A stretch of 64,000 nucleotides of DNA, from the NCBI RefSeq assembly GCF_963664075.1, contig NZ_OY760916.1:1800001-1864000 (forward strand). The letters are read 5' to 3'. This DNA comes from an uncultured Desulfobulbus sp. (GTDB taxonomy: Bacteria; Desulfobacterota; Desulfobulbia; Desulfobulbales; Desulfobulbaceae). Shown here one piece after another: positions 1 through 8,149 of this stretch (position 1 is its first letter; every line of letters begins with the position of its first letter). Made by a program: the position numbers and the translations under genes. The notes beneath the pieces were generated by a model. It ran no database searches and had not been told where the DNA came from. It saw nothing but the letters and a program-made list of their open reading frames with translations.

Positions 1-2
1 AC

Positions 3-1004
3 CGTGGCATTATAGCGGCAACCGAACAACATCTCGGGAAAATTTGGGCATGGATTCTGACCGTGGACGCCCTCTTTGCCACCTGGCTTGCAGCCATGGT
101 CCTGATGAGTGCGCTTTCGGGCATTACCTCAATCATTACAGGGAAAGAGACTCCGTTCTGGGGCGTTGTCTACGGTGTTGGCGTCGGGCTCTTTTTAATC
201 TGGAAAGGATACCGAACATTTGAGACGCTGTGCAAGATTCTGGTGATCTTTGTAGTCCTCTGTTTTATCGCCACCTTGTTCATGACAGATCTCTCTCTGT
301 CTGCTCTTGGCAGTGGGCTTATGCCTGATTTTACAGGGGGAATCGATGCAGCGCTGATGATGGCTGCAATCATGGGGGGAGCCGTTCATATCACCATAAT
401 CGGTATGCACACCTACACCACAAATGCCCGGGGCTGGAAAGCCAAAGATCTTGCATTGGCCCGCTTTGATACCTTTTCATCCATGGGATTTGCCTTTGGT
501 CTCTACAGTGTCGCCATCTTTTTAGTGGCCGCTGCCGTGCTCCATCCCCATGGCATTACCATAAAGAAAGCAACGGATGCGGCTCTTGCCCTGCAACCGC
601 TGCTGGGCGAAAATGCCATGCGTATTTTTATGGCAGGGCTCTGGGGCGCGACTCTGTCCACGCTTTCGCCGACTTTCATGGCCGGTGCCTATTTTATTGC
701 CGATAAGATGGGCTGGGAACACAATGTTGGCGATAAACGCTTTGCCTGGGCTGTTTTTGCCGGCTGTCTGGTCAGTATGCTGGGACCGTTTCTTAAGGGC
801 AGCTTTTTTCTGCTGCTTCCCCTGATGCTCGCCCTGGGCTTGACCGGAACACCGCTTATCCTTGCCATTATGCTCTACTTGCTGAATCGTTCGGGAGCTT
901 ATCAGAAAAATTCTTTTGTTCTCAATTGCATGGGAGGATTGACCCTGCTGGTGACCACCTTTCTTGCTGTCCGTTTTTTATTGACCCGTTTGGTGCTTTT
1001 CTGA
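3..1004 (+). CDS. NRAMP-family divalent metal transporter (5' end missing)
   Basis: Integral membrane protein likely importing Mn2+/Fe2+-type ions or a related substrate with protons. The frame is open from base 3, so the gene starts before the window; the GTG at 63 is internal. About eight hydrophobic segments are visible. A helix around 120-140 residues after the GTG reads GGAVHITIIGMHT followed by a cytoplasmic TTNARGW, resembling the broken TM6 of NRAMP proteins where the MPH metal-binding motif lies, but the exact canonical motif is not present. That leaves room for an NRAMP-related (NRMT-like) substrate preference. The TGA overlaps the ATG of the next gene, so the two are probably translationally coupled. 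The family call is from sequence character only. Confidence 0.75.
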   Translation, partial: RGIIAATEQHLGKIWAWILTVDALFATWLAAMVLMSALSGITSIITGKETPFWGVVYGVGVGLFLIWKGYRTFETLCKILVIFVVLCFIATLFMTDLSLSALGSGLMPDFTGGIDAALMMAAIMGGAVHITIIGMHTYTTNARGWKAKDLALARFDTFSSMGFAFGLYSVAIFLVAAAVLHPHGITIKKATDAALALQPLLGENAMRIFMAGLWGATLSTLSPTFMAGAYFIADKMGWEHNVGDKRFAWAVFAGCLVSMLGPFLKGSFFLLLPLMLALGLTGTPLILAIMLYLLNRSGAYQKNSFVLNCMGGLTLLVTTFLAVRFLLTRLVLF

Positions 1005-1540
1005 TGATGGCTGCGGAGGAATACGATGTTCTGGGAAGACGGACATTGCTTGTCGGTGATGTCAATGCGGGAAAGACGACCAGAACCATTGTCCTTGTCC
1101 AGCAGTTGTTGGCAGCAGGCCATGGCCAGGACGTGGCGGTACTTGATCTTGCACCTGAAGCGGTCCAGGGGATCGGCGGGAAATTTCCAGTTTCATTGAC
1201 CGCCGGGCTGTACTATCTGAGCACAACTATCGCCGCCCCACGACTCAACGGTAAAGACGAAGCTGAAACCCAGCACCTGGCAGAGGAAAATGCCAGAGCC
1301 ATTGAAAAGCTGTTCTCCACCCTTGAGCGTCAACGTCCCCAAATTCTGGTTGTGAATGACGCCACCCTCTACCTCCAGGCTGGAAGCCTTGAGCGTTTTG
1401 CACAGGTACTGGAAGCCAGTACCACCTCAATCGTTAACGCCTATTATGGATACTCTTTTGCGGATTCTGCCCTGAGTCGGCGGGAAAGACGGTTGGCTGA
1501 GGCGCTTATACACACAAGCGACCGAGTCTTCCGTCTCTGA
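1004..1540 (+). CDS. P-loop NTPase-like protein coupled to the NRAMP transporter
   Basis: A 178-residue soluble protein of unknown role. The start is taken as the ATG at 1004, inside the TGATG overlap with the transporter stop, rather than the upstream in-frame ATG at 926 that lies within the transporter. Near residue 18 there is a Walker A motif, GDVNAGKTT, preceded by a hydrophobic strand (RTLLVG). A hydrophobic strand ending LVVND near residue 115 could serve as Walker B. The fold therefore looks like a small nucleotide-binding protein. The overlap suggests that it works with the transporter, for example in energising or gating uptake or in metal handling, but this is inference. I do not recognise a named family. 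Confidence 0.7.
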   Translation: MMAAEEYDVLGRRTLLVGDVNAGKTTRTIVLVQQLLAAGHGQDVAVLDLAPEAVQGIGGKFPVSLTAGLYYLSTTIAAPRLNGKDEAETQHLAEENARAIEKLFSTLERQRPQILVVNDATLYLQAGSLERFAQVLEASTTSIVNAYYGYSFADSALSRRERRLAEALIHTSDRVFRL

Positions 1541-1599
1541 TCCTCCCTCCAATTTGTTTACAGAAGCCGAACCTGCCATACTGCTGGCAAAGTTCAATT

Positions 1600-2577
1600 T
1601 CAGGGGACTAAGATAGTGCTTCCGGTCGTTTTTCTGGCTTCGAGATCACTATGCGCCTTTGCCGCATCCTTCAGCGCATACTCTTGCAGAATCTGCATCT
1701 TGAGAGCTCCGGAACTCACCACCGCAAAGAGATCCTGGGCATGGTCCAGCAGATCTTCCCTTTTGGCAGTGTAGTTCATCAGACTGGGCCGGGTCAGAAA
1801 GAGTGACCCCTTCGCACCCAAGAGTCCCAGGTCAAAGGGACCAATGGGGCCGGATGACTGTCCAAAGCTTACCATGGTTCCCATGGGGCGAAGGCAGTCA
1901 AGGGAGCTGTGGAACGTTGCCTGGCCAACGGAGTCATAGACCACATCAACGCCTTGTCCTTGGGTAATTTCCTTGACTGCGTCTGCAAAATTTTCCTGCT
2001 GATACAAGATGGTATGGGTACAGCCCAATGCTTTGGCTTTGGCAGCCTTTTCTTCGTTACCGACGGTGCCGATGACGGTTGCGCCAAGGTGACTTGCCCA
2101 CTGGCAGAGGATGGAACCCACACCACCGGCGGCCGCATGAAGTAGGATCGTGCTTCCTTTCCCAACCGGATAACATCCTTTGAGCAGGTAGCGAGCGGTC
2201 ATGCCCTGAAGCATCATCCCAGCCGCCTCCCTGGTTGAGATGGCATCGGGCAGGTGAACAAGCCGGTGGGCAGGAATGCAACGGATTTCCGCGTAGGCTC
2301 CCGGTGGAACACCCGCGTAGGCAACCCTGTCTCCTTTTTTGAATTCTGTCACGCCCTCTCCAACCATATCGACAATTCCAGCCCCTTCAAGCCCGATAAT
2401 GGCTGGTAATTGCGCCAGCGGATACAGTCCAGTGCGGTGATAGACATCGATAAAGTTGAGTCCCACCGCCTCGTGAACGAGTCTGACCTCGCCTCTTCCT
2501 GGCAAACCAGGATCATGTTGTTCCCAGGTGAGTACTTCCGGCCCACCGTGTTGGTGAATTTTTATTGCATAACTCAT
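1600..2577 (-). CDS. qor: NADPH:quinone oxidoreductase (zinc-independent MDR family)
   Basis: Cytosolic 325-residue quinone oxidoreductase of the medium-chain dehydrogenase superfamily. Visible are the N-terminal GroES-like fold (GPEVLTWEQ, then GLNFIDVYHRTGLYP), the catalytic-domain signature IIGLEGAG, and a Rossmann nucleotide-binding loop AAAGGVGSILCQWA near residue 150. There are no structural zinc cysteines, as expected for the QOR branch. The length matches E. coli QorA (about 327 residues). It probably reduces quinones or enals with NADPH. It stands alone, converging on the gene at 1540, with about 500 bp of non-coding DNA upstream. Confidence 0.9.
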   Translation of the reverse strand: MSYAIKIHQHGGPEVLTWEQHDPGLPGRGEVRLVHEAVGLNFIDVYHRTGLYPLAQLPAIIGLEGAGIVDMVGEGVTEFKKGDRVAYAGVPPGAYAEIRCIPAHRLVHLPDAISTREAAGMMLQGMTARYLLKGCYPVGKGSTILLHAAAGGVGSILCQWASHLGATVIGTVGNEEKAAKAKALGCTHTILYQQENFADAVKEITQGQGVDVVYDSVGQATFHSSLDCLRPMGTMVSFGQSSGPIGPFDLGLLGAKGSLFLTRPSLMNYTAKREDLLDHAQDLFAVVSSGALKMQILQEYALKDAAKAHSDLEARKTTGSTILVP

Positions 2578-3178
2578 AGTCTCTCCTCATCATCGATGAT
2601 GCTTTCTGATTACGGTCGATAGTAGAATTCAATCACAAAAATATAAGCACAAGTTGGGCTCCAGTCAGGGGATAGTTTGCTTGAAGGGAGATCTGAATCC
2701 GTGAGCATGCATAAAAAAATCCCAATCGGGTTGGGGGGTGTTGGTTTTCCTCATGCGGATACATAGAACAGGCCCAAAGGGCGGTGGGTGAAACTGAGCA
2801 ATTTCTGAATTTGTTTAAAAAATGTCGTCTGATCAGAAAGATGCGTTATTCAGTGTCCACCCGCCGTCACGGATTCAGACAAGGGGAATAAGTGAACAGT
2901 GTCTGTTATCACGCAATGATGGAATAAATGATTGACAGGAAAACAGTCGGGGTGTTTTATCCTAAAAAAGTAAAAATTGCTTGAAATCAATCGGTTACAG
3001 CCTGTTCTAGTCTAATGCCTTGCCCGATAGGCCCCCTGTGGCGGGGGATGCGGTATTGAGGTTGTACACAAGGCCGTGAATATTACCGAGAAACTAGATA
3101 ATTACTTAGTTGTTTGCACCAAAAAATGAATATCCCTATAGCGGCACCAATCATCCCACAAATAAACTGGAAAATAAA
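2578..3178. other. Intergenic region with a GC-rich hairpin
   Basis: I see no convincing gene in these 600 bp. At 3031-3048 five C and five G residues can pair across a short loop. A wider pairing between GCCTTG near 3017 and CAAGGC near 3069 could enclose it. There is no T-run, so a simple intrinsic terminator is not supported. The sequence is AT-richer than the flanking quinone oxidoreductase gene and may mark the edge of imported DNA. Confidence 0.4.
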
Positions 3179-3646
3179 ATGAGTAACGGAATTATCACAT
3201 CTCTCATTGGAATTATCGCTGCTTTGCTTGGAGCTTGGGCCGGATCTGCTATTAGCAGAAGATCCGCTAACGACATCTTGAGAAAACAAGAGTTCAACCA
3301 AGCCGCCGCAAAGTTCAGAGCTGCCTTTGCTCCTGCACAAGTAGAAATTTCCAGACGCAGGGAACTTGGCAATGTTAAACTCAGAGAATTTTTCTCCAAA
3401 GCTTTCCTTGCTCACGCTGTTGCAATTGAGGAGTTCAGGCCTTTCGCCAGCGATGCAAGTGCCTACCAGAAAGCATGCGAAGAGTACAAAAAAACACTGT
3501 TTGACGATGATGATCTTGGGGACGCTAATCTTAGATGGAGTTCCAACATGCTTTTTACTGCAGGAATAGAGAGCCACCAGGATTTTGTCATATATCTTTT
3601 GCGTAAAATTGAAGACATTTTGTATTTTGCATCACCAATGAAATAA
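3179..3646 (+). CDS. Small membrane-anchored hypothetical protein
   Basis: About 155 residues starting at the ATG at 3179. A longer in-frame start at 3110 would add 23 residues unlike a coding N-terminus. The first 25 residues form one hydrophobic helix with small residues (GIIAALLGAWAGSAIS), followed by a charged helical region (RRSANDILRKQEFNQ) and a soluble domain. This is the layout of many cassette-borne unknowns: one N-terminal anchor and a cytoplasmic helical tail. An attC-like site follows within five bases of the stop, so it may be an integron cassette. No function can be named. Confidence 0.55.
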   Translation: MSNGIITSLIGIIAALLGAWAGSAISRRSANDILRKQEFNQAAAKFRAAFAPAQVEISRRRELGNVKLREFFSKAFLAHAVAIEEFRPFASDASAYQKACEEYKKTLFDDDDLGDANLRWSSNMLFTAGIESHQDFVIYLLRKIEDILYFASPMK

Positions 3647-3650
3647 AAAT

Positions 3651-3712
3651 CACACAACCAATTATTCCAACTGACCCGCAAAAGCGCCGGGCAGCTGAAT
3701 TCTACGTTAGCC
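3651..3712 (+). repeat. attC-like recombination site between two small genes
   Basis: The site begins right after the preceding stop. CACACAAC at 3651 acts as R'' and CGTTAGCC at 3705 as R', with AAC and GTT complementary. Between them CTGACCCG (3671) pairs with CGGGCAG (3688), leaving one unpaired A as in the extrahelical bases of attC sites, and AATT stretches on both sides can also pair. The next gene, a Nudix hydrolase, starts 13 bp later, as a cassette gene would. The R'' box departs from the consensus, and no integrase or second clear site is visible, so this is a candidate only. Confidence 0.45.
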
Positions 3713-3724
3713 GGAGAAGACCCA

Positions 3725-4198
3725 ATGAATGACTCAGTACCCAAAGATGCCAGGTTGGCCTCAAGGGTAATACTCATTGGCCCAGAAAAGAAGGTGCTCT
3801 ACTTGCGAGCTGAAGAGCCGAAGTCCAAGAGGATCTTCTGGATTATGCCCGGCGGCGGGCTTGATCGCGGCGAATCCTTCGAGGAAGCAGCAGAGAGGGA
3901 ATTGCGTGAAGAGGCGGGGTGTCGGTTAGATCTTGGTCCATGCGTTTGGGTCAGGCACCACAGGCATGAATGGAACGGCAAGTCTGCATATCAATACGAG
4001 CGATTTTTTGTGGCTCACACCCAGGACGTAACCATGAGTCCTGAAGAACAAGATTCCTACATTTCGGGACATCGGTGGTGGTCTCTTGATGAGTTGCGAT
4101 ATAGTAGCGAAGAGTTCGCCCCAGGGGCTGTGGCTGAGTTGCTCCCCGATATTCTTAAAGGTCAATACCCCGAATGTCCAATTGATTGTGGGGTATAG
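3725..4198 (+). CDS. Nudix hydrolase
   Basis: Cytosolic 157-residue Nudix hydrolase that cleaves a nucleoside diphosphate linked to another moiety; the substrate cannot be read from sequence. The Nudix box is complete: GGGLDRGESFEEAAERELREEAG (residues about 44-66) carries the G-x5-E-x7-REUxEE pattern. A strand before it (IFWIMPGG) and the C-terminal HRWWSLDEL are typical of mutT-like proteins. Nudix genes are frequent integron passengers, and the attC-like structure upstream fits that. The downstream 200 bp contain no convincing second attC site or gene. Confidence 0.85.
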   Translation: MNDSVPKDARLASRVILIGPEKKVLYLRAEEPKSKRIFWIMPGGGLDRGESFEEAAERELREEAGCRLDLGPCVWVRHHRHEWNGKSAYQYERFFVAHTQDVTMSPEEQDSYISGHRWWSLDELRYSSEEFAPGAVAELLPDILKGQYPECPIDCGV

Positions 4199-4407
4199 AT
4201 GCAATGCACATCCAGAATCGGTCAACATGGTGGTCGATCGGACGCCTTCTGTGCCGGTTATGATGGCATCGTACAAGTCATTATTGAATTAGGGTCAGGC
4301 CACGCCAACGATCTGAAAAGATTGAAAATTGAGCTCAAAAAGACCATGAAAGCAGGGCTATTTCGAGTTTTTCAGGCACAAAAAGCAGTGATATAGCGCT
4401 GGTTACA

Positions 4408-4784
4408 ATGGCAAGAGCTAAGAGGCATTATCTACCGGGACAGGTTTGGCACATTACACATCGTTACCATAAGAGAGAATTTTTGCCTAAATTTTATAAG
4501 GATAGGCAAAGGTGGCTATGCTGGCTGCTGGAAGCAAAAAATAGATATGATTTAGCTATTCTGAATTACACCGTTACATCGAATCATACCCAGCTCCATG
4601 CAATTGATTGCAGGAAGGACTGGCCAGGAATTCAACCAGCGGAAGGGAAGGAAAGTCTGTGGCAGTCGGAAGCGAGCGTTTTATCAAAGAACTGCAGGGA
4701 ACGATGGGCAGAATGGTGTTGGGGCGGAAGATTGTAGAGTCTGGAAAATCATTCCATCTTCGCGAGGCACAAGCTTCCTATTGA
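4408..4784 (+). pseudogene. Decayed REP-associated (RAYT/Y1-type) transposase
   Basis: The start (MARAKRHYLPGQVWHITHRY) is a clear RAYT N-terminus, with the HUH-type region damaged where HIH is expected: NYTVTSNHTQLHA. Reading continues in three frames. The first frame holds up to about 4600. A second carries MQLIAGRTGQEFNQRKGRK from 4598. A third carries FIKELQGTMGRMVLGRKIVE and ends LREAQASY at a TGA at 4782-4784. A large internal deletion and at least two frameshifts are needed, and the length is about half of the family. RAYTs normally act on REP hairpins; I see no obvious REP cluster beside it. It is not functional. Confidence 0.8.
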
Positions 4785-4814
4785 TCTCTTTTGGGGATGA
4801 AAAATAAAAGAGAA

Positions 4815-5089
4815 TTAAACTAAGGAAACTTCAATTCGACGACCGAGTGCTTTCGCAAATTTCTCGAGAGTTGAGAGTCGGATGTCGGAGGCATGGTTTT
4901 CCATTCTGGAAATAACAGATTTAGTCGTTTGGAGCTCTTTCGCAATTTGATCCTGCGTCATTCCAGCTTCCTTGCGGGCTTGTTTTAAAAGAACACCAAG
5001 CTTAAAAGTTTCGAATTTCTCATCAAAATCTTTCCAGTATTCAGGATCTTGCTGTTTCCGTTTGTGTATATATTTTTAAGGTCGCTCAT
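4815..5089 (-). pseudogene. Xre/HTH antitoxin-like gene with a 5' frameshift
   Basis: On the minus strand a short protein of the HigA-like Xre family is encoded: after YIHKRKQQDPEYWKDFDEKF comes a helix-turn-helix (GMTQDQIAKELQTTKSVISR) and RLSTLEKFAKALGRR. A good start exists (ATG at 5089 with AAGGAG nine bases upstream) and reads MSDLK, but then the frame is wrong: the A5 run at 5073-5077 needs one more A to join the HTH frame. In the correct frame a TAA blocks any upstream start. This is either a real homopolymer deletion or a read error. No toxin gene is recognisable upstream, so it may be an orphan remnant of a toxin-antitoxin pair. Confidence 0.75.
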
Positions 5090-5290
5090 TCTTTAGTTCT
5101 CCTTGAGAAAGGAGTTAGCAGTTGTGCGAACAATTTTCAACTAGAGTCGGTATTACTAATTTAAAAATTTGCACAACGAAAAAGGCTCTCTCATTGGTCG
5201 AGATGACATCCAGATGGTGCCCACAACCCCGAGGGATCTTTCCTGTCACAAAAGACCGAAAAATCAAAACACTATCACGGATTCAGGACT

Positions 5291-6268
5291 ATGAAAAGTC
5301 TCAGCCTGCCCCCCTTCAGTGTCTTTGCTTTGCTCTGTATTGTCTGTTGTGTGCCGTCATGCTCGTCCACGACACGCGGCCACCTCTCTACGGGAGGATC
5401 GACTGCAGGGATGATAACAGATAAAAATATTGATGAGGCAAGCGGCATAGCCGCCTCAAAAATCAATCGAGGCGTTTTGTGGGTAATCAACGACAGTGGA
5501 AATACCCCGGCCCTCTATGCAGTCGATACCCAGGGAAATACCCTGGCGACAGTGATCGTCTCCGGTGTTAAAAATTATGATTGGGAAGATTTAGCGACCT
5601 TTGTCCACAAGGGGAAATCGTACATCCTCATAGCCGATACCGGGGATAACAAAGCCCTTCGGAAACAATGCTTTATCCATATCGTCGAAGAACCGGATCT
5701 GCGGTCGGTTTCTCCCGGAAGTCGCCGTAAAGTAAAGCCCAGCTACAGTTACCCTTTCACCTATGAGGATGGCCCTCACGATTGTGAGGCGGTTGGGGTG
5801 GATGCCCAGCGGCAAACAATTTTATTGCTCACCAAAAGAGAACAACCTCCCGTCCTCTACCAATTACCATTGTTTCCTCAGGAAATACTGGCCGTTGCCC
5901 GAAAGGCAGGACCAATACCACCGTTGCCGCGACCGTCCCTCAACGATGGTCGTTTACTTAACTTCACCCCTTATGCTACCCAGCCGACGGCACTCGATAT
6001 TTCCGAGGACGGAACATATGCCGTTGTTCTGACGTATGCAAACGCCTACATTTTCACCAGAGCCGATGGCGCATCCTGGCTGTCGGCATTTGCCACTCCA
6101 CCCCGGGAAATTGTGCTTCCCCCGTTGCCGCAGGCCGAATCGGCCTGTATCAGTCACGATGGCGAGAGTCTGTTTGTCACCTCGGAAGACACACCGGCAC
6201 CATTACTGAAAGTCGACCTTGCAACGCATTCCAACGCTGATATATCGGGTGCGACCTCTCTCCCGTGA
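5291..6268 (+). CDS. Exported beta-propeller-like hypothetical protein
   Basis: A 325-residue protein with a signal sequence (FSVFALLCIVCC) and a possible lipobox ending VPSC near residue 24, so it is probably a lipoprotein or periplasmic. The body begins DEASGIAASKINRGVLWV and continues with repeated short strands (VINDSGN, YAVDTQGN, IADTGDNK, LDISEDGTYAVVLTY, ESLFVTSED), characteristic of blades of a propeller. Proteins with this start are annotated only as hypothetical or esterase-like propellers. The acidic loops could hold metal, as in phytase-like propellers, but no catalytic residues can be assigned. It is monocistronic. Confidence 0.75.
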   Translation: MKSLSLPPFSVFALLCIVCCVPSCSSTTRGHLSTGGSTAGMITDKNIDEASGIAASKINRGVLWVINDSGNTPALYAVDTQGNTLATVIVSGVKNYDWEDLATFVHKGKSYILIADTGDNKALRKQCFIHIVEEPDLRSVSPGSRRKVKPSYSYPFTYEDGPHDCEAVGVDAQRQTILLLTKREQPPVLYQLPLFPQEILAVARKAGPIPPLPRPSLNDGRLLNFTPYATQPTALDISEDGTYAVVLTYANAYIFTRADGASWLSAFATPPREIVLPPLPQAESACISHDGESLFVTSEDTPAPLLKVDLATHSNADISGATSLP

Positions 6269-6402
6269 CCTGGACGTCCCTTCAGTGCATAACTCCGTAG
6301 AACAGCGGTTGGGGCGCCTAGGCAAGAGCTAGCCCGAGGCTGACCAGTACCGCTGCCAAATTAGGGGGGCAAGTCAGCCCCGCGATGAGACATGGAAATA
6401 GA

Positions 6403-6687
6403 ATGAATCCTACAAAGGTCATACGAGAAAAGGTTCAATGTCTTACCGATTTACCGAATATTGGGAAAGAAATGGAAAAAGACCTAAAACTTATTGGCAT
6501 AAACAAACCTTCCCAACTGACGGGGAAATGCCCGTATGAAATGTATTCTCAACTTTGCAAGGCCACCGGTCAAAAGCACGATCCATGTGTTCTTGATGTT
6601 TTTCTATCTATTACCCATTTTGTGCACGGTGATTCGCCAAAACCATGGTGGAAATACACAAAAGAAAGAAAAGAACATTTGAAATGA
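6403..6687 (+). CDS. Helix-hairpin-helix protein, Cdd1/pathogenicity-locus family
   Basis: A 94-residue protein starting at ATG 6403; the ATG at 6385 adds six unlikely residues. The helix-hairpin-helix region LTDLPNIGKEMEKDLKLIGI (near residue 14) followed by CPYEMYSQLCKATGQ and the conserved tail CVLDVFLSITHFVHG matches the small Cdd1-like family related to TfoX C-terminal domains. Such domains contact DNA or protein, but the cellular role is unknown. The stop lies six bases before the ecotin ATG, so both may be co-transcribed, although they have no obvious shared job. Confidence 0.75.
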   Translation: MNPTKVIREKVQCLTDLPNIGKEMEKDLKLIGINKPSQLTGKCPYEMYSQLCKATGQKHDPCVLDVFLSITHFVHGDSPKPWWKYTKERKEHLK

Positions 6688-6693
6688 GAGAGC

Positions 6694-7170
6694 ATGATGA
6701 AGATAGGCCCACTGACAGTCCTTTTACTGCTCGGAGCAATAGTTCTTGCCCAGGCTGCGGATAACATGAAAGCATTTCCGCCAGCCAATAGTGGCATGGT
6801 ACGCTACGTGTTGCAACTCCCCGAACAGAGCGATGAGGCCTTGTTCAAAGTGGAGCTGATTGTCGGCAAGAATGTCGAGGTTGATAAGGAAAACAGATAC
6901 TTCTTCGGCGGTACAATCGAGTCGCGGTCAATTCCGGGATGGGGATTCACCCGTTACGAGGTCACCAAAGTCGGCCCGATGGCAGGAACACTCATGGCCG
7001 TGGATCCGAGCGCACCTAAAATCAATCGCTTTATCGCACTGGGCGGTGCGCCATACCTTATTGGCTACAACAGCAGGCTTCCCGTGGTCGTTTATGTACC
7101 TGAAGGTACCGAGGTGCGCTACCGCATATGGAGCGCCGAGCCCGAGATGCACTCAATGAGCAAGGAATGA
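6694..7170 (+). CDS. eco: Ecotin, periplasmic serine-protease inhibitor
   Basis: A 158-residue ecotin with a cleavable signal peptide (VLLLLGAIVLAQAA). The family landmarks are all present: KVELIVGKNVEVD, a tryptophan loop PGWGFTRYEV, the reactive-loop region GTLMAVDPSA, and the C-terminal YNSRLPVVVYVPEG and RYRIWSAEPE. Met in TLMAV aligns with the P1 methionine of E. coli ecotin. Both cysteines that form the loop disulfide in E. coli are absent here (K in VEVDKEN, V in LMAVDP). It would protect the cell envelope from trypsin/elastase-like proteases of hosts or predators. ATG 6694 and 6697 are alternative starts. Confidence 0.95.
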   Translation: MMKIGPLTVLLLLGAIVLAQAADNMKAFPPANSGMVRYVLQLPEQSDEALFKVELIVGKNVEVDKENRYFFGGTIESRSIPGWGFTRYEVTKVGPMAGTLMAVDPSAPKINRFIALGGAPYLIGYNSRLPVVVYVPEGTEVRYRIWSAEPEMHSMSKE

Positions 7171-7322
7171 CATAAGACGTGTGGTATCAGAGGCAATTTT
7201 GGTTTTCCTGGACAATCAGGCAAGAATTATGGAGTTTTTGCCAAAGTTGAAATGGCTGCCTGTTCTATTTTATTCTACCACTCTGTAGCGAATACTCTCT
7301 CTCGTTCTCCTGGAGCAATACT

Positions 7323-8117
7323 ATGGACACAGACGAACCTGTCCTGCGTTTAACAAATATCCATAAATCGTATGGAAGCGATGAGGTGCTCAAAGGGATC
7401 AACCTCATTGCCAATAGGGGAGAGGTGCTGACGCTCTTAGGGCGAAGCGGTGCCGGAAAATCGACCTAGCTTCGCTGCATCAACCTGCTCGAACAACCGG
7501 ATGTCGGCGAGATTGTTGTAAGCGGAACGCATTTGTCTTTTCCTGTGGCCAAAGGGATCAACAGTAGGTTGAAGACCAATACCGTTCTCGAGTTACGGCG
7601 GAAGACAGGTATGGTCTTTCAGCCTTTTAATCTCTGGAGTCATAAAACCGTGCTTGAAAATGTGATTGAGGCTCCGGTCACTGTTATGAAAATGAGGAAG
7701 AAAGAGGCGAGCGACCGGGCAAGGGAACTGCTTGCCAAAGTGGGGCTGTTCGAGCGACAGGAGAGTTATCCATCCCAGCTTTCAGGCGGTCAGCAACAAC
7801 GGGTGGCTATTGCCAGGGCCCTTGCCATTGAACCGCAACTTTTGCTCTTTGATGAATCGACTTCTGCTCTCGATCCCGAGTTGGTGGGGGAGGTCCTTAA
7901 GGTCATGGGCGAGCTGGCGGCGGAAGGACGAACCATGTTGATCGTCACCCATGAGCTTGGTTTTGCACGAGATGTCTCCTCGAAGATGGTCTTCCTGGAC
8001 AAGGGGCATCTGCTCGAACAGGGGCCACCGCGTCAACTGCTGAATAATCCGAGCTCCGAGCAGTTCAAAACATTTCTCGCCAGGTCTTTTGCTGAAAGGA
8101 TCATGGTTGCAACTTGA
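7323..8117 (+). pseudogene. Polar amino-acid ABC transporter ATPase with internal TAG
   Basis: A HisP/ArtP/GlnQ-type ATPase of 264 codons, starting at ATG 7323 with GGAG eight bases upstream. Walker A is intact (GRSGAGKST), but the very next codon, at 7467-7469, is TAG where Leu or Phe is expected before LRCINLLE. The rest is complete: Q-loop MVFQPFNLW, signature LSGGQQQRVAIARAL, Walker B LLLFDESTSALDPE, switch VTHELGF. Translation restarting at the ATG-like codon at 7533 would lack Walker A and be inactive. A single substitution or a base-call error explains it. The rest of the operon is intact, which argues for a recent event. Confidence 0.85.
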
Positions 8118-8149
8118 CTCAAGTTAATTGCAAAACATTAAGGAAATAC

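Noticed and set aside
3017-3075. Second attC site before the anchored protein
   Set aside because: It forms a hairpin but lacks matching R'' and R' boxes.
4199-4396. 65-residue ORF after Nudix
   Set aside because: No ribosome site or domain; could be a cassette remnant but not supportable.
7467-7469. TAG as pyrrolysine in the ABC ATPase
   Set aside because: Family members have Leu, Phe or Thr here with no functional need for pyrrolysine; no pyl genes in the window.
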